Under the pieces are notes generated by a model. It worked only from the letters and a program-made list of their open reading frames with translations. It made no database searches and was not told the DNA's origin. The position numbers were made by a program, and so were the translations under genes. DNA of 16,040 nucleotides from an uncultured Clostridia bacterium. GTDB taxonomy: Bacteria > Bacillota > Clostridia > Oscillospirales > CAG-272. The stretch is taken from the NCBI GenBank assembly GCA_937898155.1, contig CALEJO010000063.1, forward strand, positions 1-16,040, read 5' to 3'. Position 1 is the first letter of the stretch. Each line of letters begins with the position of its first letter. This document shows, piece after piece, positions 11,879 to 16,040 of this stretch.

Positions 11879-14800
11879 ATGAAAAACCGCGCCGCGAAAT
11901 TCAAACGGTATCTGAATCTGCTCGAAGACGAACGCTGGACCGACATCGTGCCGATCCGCGAGATCGGCGTTTGCCCCTGCGACTATAAAACCGACAATAC
12001 CCCGCCGCCGCTTTCCGATTTTCAGCCGTATCATAACGGCGACAGCTGGGGGAGCGGGCGTGATTCGCACGCGTGGTTTCATTTTAAGGTAGAGCGCGGC
12101 GACAGACGGCGCGACCTTCCCTTTTATCTCTTCGTTTCCTGCGATCATTCGATCCGCTGGCTCAGCGACCTGCAACTGCTCCTTTATGTGAACGGCGAAG
12201 CGCGTCAGGGCTTTGACCGCAACCATCAGGAATATTTGCTCGGCGACGGCGATTCGTTTGACATCTATCTCTATGCCTATATCGGCATGAATATGGATAC
12301 CTCCCGCCTCTGTATCGATACGCGCTTCTTGCAGGCGGACGTGGACGGGCTTTACTACGATATCCTCTATCCGATTGAAATGCTCGATTTTCTCGGCAAT
12401 GAGACGGGTGAATACGCGAAGGTCGCGACGTATATGGACGACGCGTTTTCGATGCTTGCCCTTTACGACGTCGGCTCCGAGGATTTCCTTTCGTCCGTGC
12501 GGGCGGCGCGCGCGTTCCTCGCCGAGGAATTTTACGGCAAGTATTGCCAAAAGCAACCGGCGACCGTCGTCGGCATCGGACACACGCACATCGACTGCGC
12601 GTGGCTCTGGACGCTCCGTCAGACACGCGAAAAGGTGCAACGCTCCTTTGCGACCGTGCTGGAACTGATGCGCCTCTATCCCGAATATAAATTTATGTCC
12701 TCGCAGGTCTATCTCTATCGCGCGCTGAAAGAAGAAGCGCCCGAGCTTTACAAGGAAGTCATCGAGCGCATCCGCGAAAAACGCTGGGAATGCGAGGGCG
12801 CGATGTGGGTGGAAGCCGATTGCAATCTGACCTCGGGCGAATCGCTCGTGCGTCAACTCCTCTACGGCAAGGACTTCTTTCGCCGCGAATTCGGCGTGGA
12901 CAACCACGTGCTGTGGCTCCCCGACGTTTTCGGTTATTCCGCGGCGCTCCCGCAGATTCTGCGCAAATGCGGCGTGGACTGGTTCGTCACCTCGAAAATC
13001 AGCTGGAATGAGACGAATCGGATGCCTTACGACACGTTCCGCTGGCGTGGCATCGACGGCACTGAGATCAATACGTATTTTCTCACCGCGCGCGAGGATC
13101 GCGGGCAACCGACCGGCATCACCGCGTCGTATAATGGTTGCACCTCCTCCCGCATGATCAATGGCACTTATAAACGCTATCAGCAGAAAGATCTTTCAGA
13201 CGAGGTGCTTCTCACCTACGGCTACGGTGACGGCGGCGGCGGTCCGACCAGAACATATCTCGAACTGCTTCGCCGCGGCAAAAACGGAATCCCCGGCGTG
13301 CCGAACGCGGAGCCCGGCTTCGCGGGCGATTTCCTCGACCGCCTCTCCGAAAAGATGAAGCATTCCTCCCGCGTGCCGACGTGGAACGGCGAGCTTTACC
13401 TCGAATTCCACCGCGGCACCTACACGTCGCAGGCGCGCAACAAGAAAAACAACCGCCGCGCGGAGATGCTCTATCAGAACGCCGAGTTGCTCTCGACGAT
13501 CGCCGCCGCGCTCGGAAAAGTTCCCTTCCCGCAGGAAGAACTGCATAGAGGGTGGGAAATGATCCTTACAAATCAGTTCCACGACATCATCCCCGGTTCC
13601 TCGATCCGCGAGGTCTACGAGCAATGTGAAAAGGATTATCCCGTCATCCACGGCATCGGCAAGCAGGCGTGCGAAAACGCCAAAACCGCGATCGCGTCGT
13701 CGCTCGCGAAAAACCACGGATACGTCGTCTTCAATCCGCACTCGTTCAGCGGGATGCGCGGCATCGTGAAGCTCGACGGCGAAAGCGTCTACACCGATGT
13801 CACCGCCTCCAAGGGTTATTACATGACGGATCGCTTCGTTAAGGGCAACCGTGTGAAGATCGACGGGCACACCGTCGAGACGGACGCGCTCCGCGTCGAA
13901 TTCAATGACGCGTGGCAGATCGTATCACTCTTCGACAAGAAGAACGCGCGCGAAGTGCTGAAAGCGGGCGCGATCGGCAACGAGCTTCGCATCCACGCGG
14001 ACTATCCCGAGCAATACGACAACTGGGAATGGAAAGAATATTCCCGCGATCAATATCGCACGCTGACGGAGGTTTCCTCCGTCGAGACGGTCGAGGACGG
14101 CGTGCGCCGCGGCATCCGCGTCAAACGTCCGCATATGCATTCGACCGTCACGCAGACGATGTGGTTCACCGACGCGTCGACCGAGATCATCTTTGAGACC
14201 GAGGTCGATTGGCACGAGCATCATCAGATGCTCAAAGCCGCATTCCCCGTCGAGATCAACGCGACAGCGGCGACTTACGAGATCCAGTTCGGCACCGTTT
14301 CCCGCCCGACGCACGAAAACACGAGCTGGGACGCGGCAAAATTTGAGGTCTGCGCACACAAATACGCCGATCTCTCCGAGGGAAATTACGGCGTTTCGTT
14401 GCTCAACGATTGCAAATACGGTCACGACATCCACGACGGCGTGATGCAGCTTTCGCTTTTGCGCTGCGGCACGAATCCCGATCCGCAAGCCGATCAGGGC
14501 GTGACAAGTTTCACCTACGCGCTTTATCCGCACGCAGGCACGCTCGCGGAAGCCGATACGGCAATACTCGCCTATTATCTCAACGAGCCGCTGACCGCGA
14601 TCCCCGCGGCGGGCGAAAACGATACCGTTCCCGTCTCGTATTCCGCTGTCACGACGGATCACGAAAACGTGATCTGCGAAACAGTCAAGCAAGCCGAGCA
14701 CGGCGACGGCACGATTCTCCGCTTCTACGAATCGCAGAATAAGCGCGACACCGTCACGATCAAAACCGACCTGCCGTTTGAGAAAGCGTATCTCTGCGAT

Positions 14801-14896
14801 CTGCTCGAAAACGAGATCGGCGAACTCGACGCAAAGGACGGCGCGCTGTCGCTCGACGTGCACGGCTTCGAGATCGTCACCGTCAAACTCAAATAA
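11879..14896 (+). CDS. Alpha-mannosidase, glycoside hydrolase family 38
   Basis: This 1005-residue protein is a GH38 alpha-mannosidase of the cytoplasmic Ams1/MAN2C1-like type, a zinc-dependent retaining enzyme that removes alpha-linked mannose from glycans or glycosides. A beta-rich N-terminal domain (about 1-225) precedes the catalytic domain. This has GHTHIDCAWLW with H235, H237 and D239, the nucleophile D349 in WLPDVFGYS, GELYLEFHRGTYTSQ (504-518) and the metal ligand H568 in NQFHDIIPGSS. The C-terminal beta-sandwich region (about 640-1005) completes the fold. There is no signal peptide, so it acts on imported oligosaccharides. The ATG at 11879 has AAGGAG seven bases upstream. It has its own promoter and terminator. 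No transporter or regulator is adjacent, so the substrate cannot be refined. Confidence 0.95.
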   Translation: MKNRAAKFKRYLNLLEDERWTDIVPIREIGVCPCDYKTDNTPPPLSDFQPYHNGDSWGSGRDSHAWFHFKVERGDRRRDLPFYLFVSCDHSIRWLSDLQLLLYVNGEARQGFDRNHQEYLLGDGDSFDIYLYAYIGMNMDTSRLCIDTRFLQADVDGLYYDILYPIEMLDFLGNETGEYAKVATYMDDAFSMLALYDVGSEDFLSSVRAARAFLAEEFYGKYCQKQPATVVGIGHTHIDCAWLWTLRQTREKVQRSFATVLELMRLYPEYKFMSSQVYLYRALKEEAPELYKEVIERIREKRWECEGAMWVEADCNLTSGESLVRQLLYGKDFFRREFGVDNHVLWLPDVFGYSAALPQILRKCGVDWFVTSKISWNETNRMPYDTFRWRGIDGTEINTYFLTAREDRGQPTGITASYNGCTSSRMINGTYKRYQQKDLSDEVLLTYGYGDGGGGPTRTYLELLRRGKNGIPGVPNAEPGFAGDFLDRLSEKMKHSSRVPTWNGELYLEFHRGTYTSQARNKKNNRRAEMLYQNAELLSTIAAALGKVPFPQEELHRGWEMILTNQFHDIIPGSSIREVYEQCEKDYPVIHGIGKQACENAKTAIASSLAKNHGYVVFNPHSFSGMRGIVKLDGESVYTDVTASKGYYMTDRFVKGNRVKIDGHTVETDALRVEFNDAWQIVSLFDKKNAREVLKAGAIGNELRIHADYPEQYDNWEWKEYSRDQYRTLTEVSSVETVEDGVRRGIRVKRPHMHSTVTQTMWFTDASTEIIFETEVDWHEHHQMLKAAFPVEINATAATYEIQFGTVSRPTHENTSWDAAKFEVCAHKYADLSEGNYGVSLLNDCKYGHDIHDGVMQLSLLRCGTNPDPQADQGVTSFTYALYPHAGTLAEADTAILAYYLNEPLTAIPAAGENDTVPVSYSAVTTDHENVICETVKQAEHGDGTILRFYESQNKRDTVTIKTDLPFEKAYLCDLLENEIGELDAKDGALSLDVHGFEIVTVKLK

Positions 14897-14907
14897 GCCA
14901 CAAAAAG

Positions 14908-14941
14908 AAAAAACGGAGAGCCATTGGCTCTCCGTTTTTTT
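14908..14941. terminator. Bidirectional terminator between convergent genes
   Basis: CGGAGAGCCA (14914-14923) and TGGCTCTCCG (14925-14934) form a GC-rich stem, flanked by six A residues (14908-14913) and seven T residues (14935-14941). It ends the mannosidase transcript on the plus strand and, four bases past the stop, the TPR/DUF6273 gene on the minus strand. Confidence 0.95.
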
Positions 14942-14944
14942 ATG

Positions 14945-16040
14945 TTAGAAAAGTGACACACAAATAGCGGGACGAATACCGATATCTTCACAAATCGCGA
15001 AATCGCCGAACCGATTGATTTTCCCATCTTCGAATACATAGGCGACGCGATCGGGCGTTCCGCCCGAGGAACGCAACCACCAGCAACAGTATCCTTTTTT
15101 GGAAACTTCAATCCCGCGTGATTCGCAATAAGCGGTCGGAACGCATTTGCGCTCTTTCTTGGAATCGAAGAAAGTCTCTGCTTCTTCCGTGCTGAGCAAA
15201 AATACTTTTGCTCCGATCTCGTTTTCGGAAAGATTCTTCTGCTCTTCCGGCACAAAAGCAAACGACAGGAAAGAGTCGTTCAGCCATTGGTTCAAACTGC
15301 AAGTGTTCCATTCCGTTTCGGTTTCCTCGCAGTGGAACGGCAAACAATCCAGCACGTATTCGCTGATCAGCAAAAAGTGTTCGTTCTCATAGTTCAGCAA
15401 ACGCCATTCGATCGGCTTCAATTCCCCATCCTGAGGATATTGACCGAATGTAAAATTGCCGTTCGGCAGAGCTGTCAAGCCGATTTTTTCGGCACAAAAC
15501 GCTTGGAGACGCGCCTTTTCCGTCTGGATGTTCTTATCCATCGTCGCGATGTCCGTTTTGAGCTGTTTTTTCTCTTTGCCATCACGCGCGGTAAGTTCCG
15601 ACAGATAAGCCAAAGCGTCTTCCTTTTCGGCTTCGATCAAGCGAATCTTTTCGCGAATCATTTCGCCGGGGTGGATCGCATCCATCTTTGTCAGGCAATT
15701 CGTGATCCGCTCTCCCACATCCATAAAGCCGTCAATGGTTTTGAACTCGTTCCGACAAGCCAGCAATTCCTCATAGGTTTCGGCATGGCTTGCCGCTTTG
15801 CAGATCAGATGATAGCGTGTTTCCGTCTCATAATCGATCAGTTTGCGGCGGAATTCTTCCTTTCCGCACCGGCACGCATTTTGGAACGCCTCAGAATCAT
15901 CATACGATCTGTGATAAGTCCGCAGACCTTCCGAATCCGTTAAGCGAAGTTCAATCAGAAGTTTGCCGAAATACGCTCTGGCATTTTCGGGATTTTCTTG
16001 AAGCACACGGTCGCAAATGGAATCTGCTTTTTCAAATTCT
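14945..16040 (-). CDS. TPR-like repeat protein with C-terminal DUF6273-type domain (partial, N-terminus outside)
   Basis: The frame stays open to the right edge, so the gene is 5'-truncated; the GTG at 16006 is an internal valine, not a start. The visible part begins in a TPR-like helix pair (about DRVLQENPENARAYFGKLLIE). It continues through helical repeats with the pattern YEELLACRNEFKTIDGFMDVGERITNC and a predicted coiled coil (about IREKIRLIEAEKEDALAYLS to QTEKARLQAFC). It ends with a domain marked FGQYPQ, IEWRLL, LLISEYVLDC, WLNDSFL, CWWLRSSG and IGIRPAICVS. These are signatures of DUF6273, common at the ends of clostridial zinc-ribbon/TPR proteins of unknown function. A sampled line has about 48 percent GC against about 70 percent in a sampled spoIIIA line, so it may have a different origin. 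The terminator at 14908-14941 follows the stop. Confidence 0.82.
   Translation of the reverse strand, partial: EFEKADSICDRVLQENPENARAYFGKLLIELRLTDSEGLRTYHRSYDDSEAFQNACRCGKEEFRRKLIDYETETRYHLICKAASHAETYEELLACRNEFKTIDGFMDVGERITNCLTKMDAIHPGEMIREKIRLIEAEKEDALAYLSELTARDGKEKKQLKTDIATMDKNIQTEKARLQAFCAEKIGLTALPNGNFTFGQYPQDGELKPIEWRLLNYENEHFLLISEYVLDCLPFHCEETETEWNTCSLNQWLNDSFLSFAFVPEEQKNLSENEIGAKVFLLSTEEAETFFDSKKERKCVPTAYCESRGIEVSKKGYCCWWLRSSGGTPDRVAYVFEDGKINRFGDFAICEDIGIRPAICVSLF

Noticed and set aside
11714..13108. Long N-terminal extension of the spoIIIAA frame
   Set aside because: The extra 465 codons are antisense to the alpha-mannosidase gene and pass through both promoters; the start at 11713 has a good ribosome binding site and the normal family length.
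13925..14863. Minus-strand frame of 312 codons inside the mannosidase gene
   Set aside because: Antisense shadow of the C-terminal beta domain of GH38; no start signals.

Overview
The window looks like a chromosomal piece of an endospore-forming, moderately GC-rich member of the Clostridia. The main evidence is a complete eight-gene spoIIIA operon (spoIIIAA to spoIIIAH). Supporting evidence is a TypA GTPase starting with TTG, strong purine-rich ribosome binding sites, an aldo/keto reductase with a ferredoxin-like tail, and a TPR protein ending in a DUF6273-type domain. A gut or anaerobic habitat is inferred from the cytoplasmic GH38 alpha-mannosidase and the iron-sulfur proteins. I cannot name the species.

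Layout. Positions 1-44 hold the first codons of a secreted or lipid-anchored protein on the minus strand, with its promoter at 111-139. Positions 170-540 are non-coding and very unusual: an array of unrelated small hairpins punctuated by one 7-mer (GTGATGT or its complement ACATCAC) that switches orientation in the middle. It is followed by an intrinsic terminator and a perfect 14-nt palindrome. From 3819 down to 555 the minus strand carries a three-gene cluster: tcdA (tRNA t6A dehydratase), a TIM-barrel glycosidase-like protein and a cytoplasmic LD-carboxypeptidase of family S66. Upstream, also on the minus strand, is typA (5719-3878), with an extended -10 promoter preceded by helically phased A-tracts. 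Next comes the aldo/keto reductase (6878-5871) with its own well-formed promoter.

The spoIIIA operon fills 11713-6978 on the minus strand. Most junctions are overlapping or nearly so, and it ends in a strong terminator at 6943-6971. A sequence closely fitting the sigma-E consensus lies just upstream of spoIIIAA, as expected for mother-cell expression. The products would form the mother-cell half of the channel that supports the engulfed forespore: an ATPase (AA), membrane parts (AB to AF) and ring-forming proteins (AG and AH).

A 165-bp intergenic region separates spoIIIAA from the divergent plus-strand GH38 alpha-mannosidase gene (11879-14896). It holds the sigma-E element one way and a near-consensus sigma-A promoter with a palindrome at the predicted transcription start the other way. 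The mannosidase gene shares a bidirectional terminator with a convergent, more AT-rich minus-strand gene that runs off the right edge. That gene encodes TPR-like repeats, a coiled coil and a DUF6273-like domain. Many long open frames opposite the real genes are artefacts of the GC-rich codon use and are not annotated.
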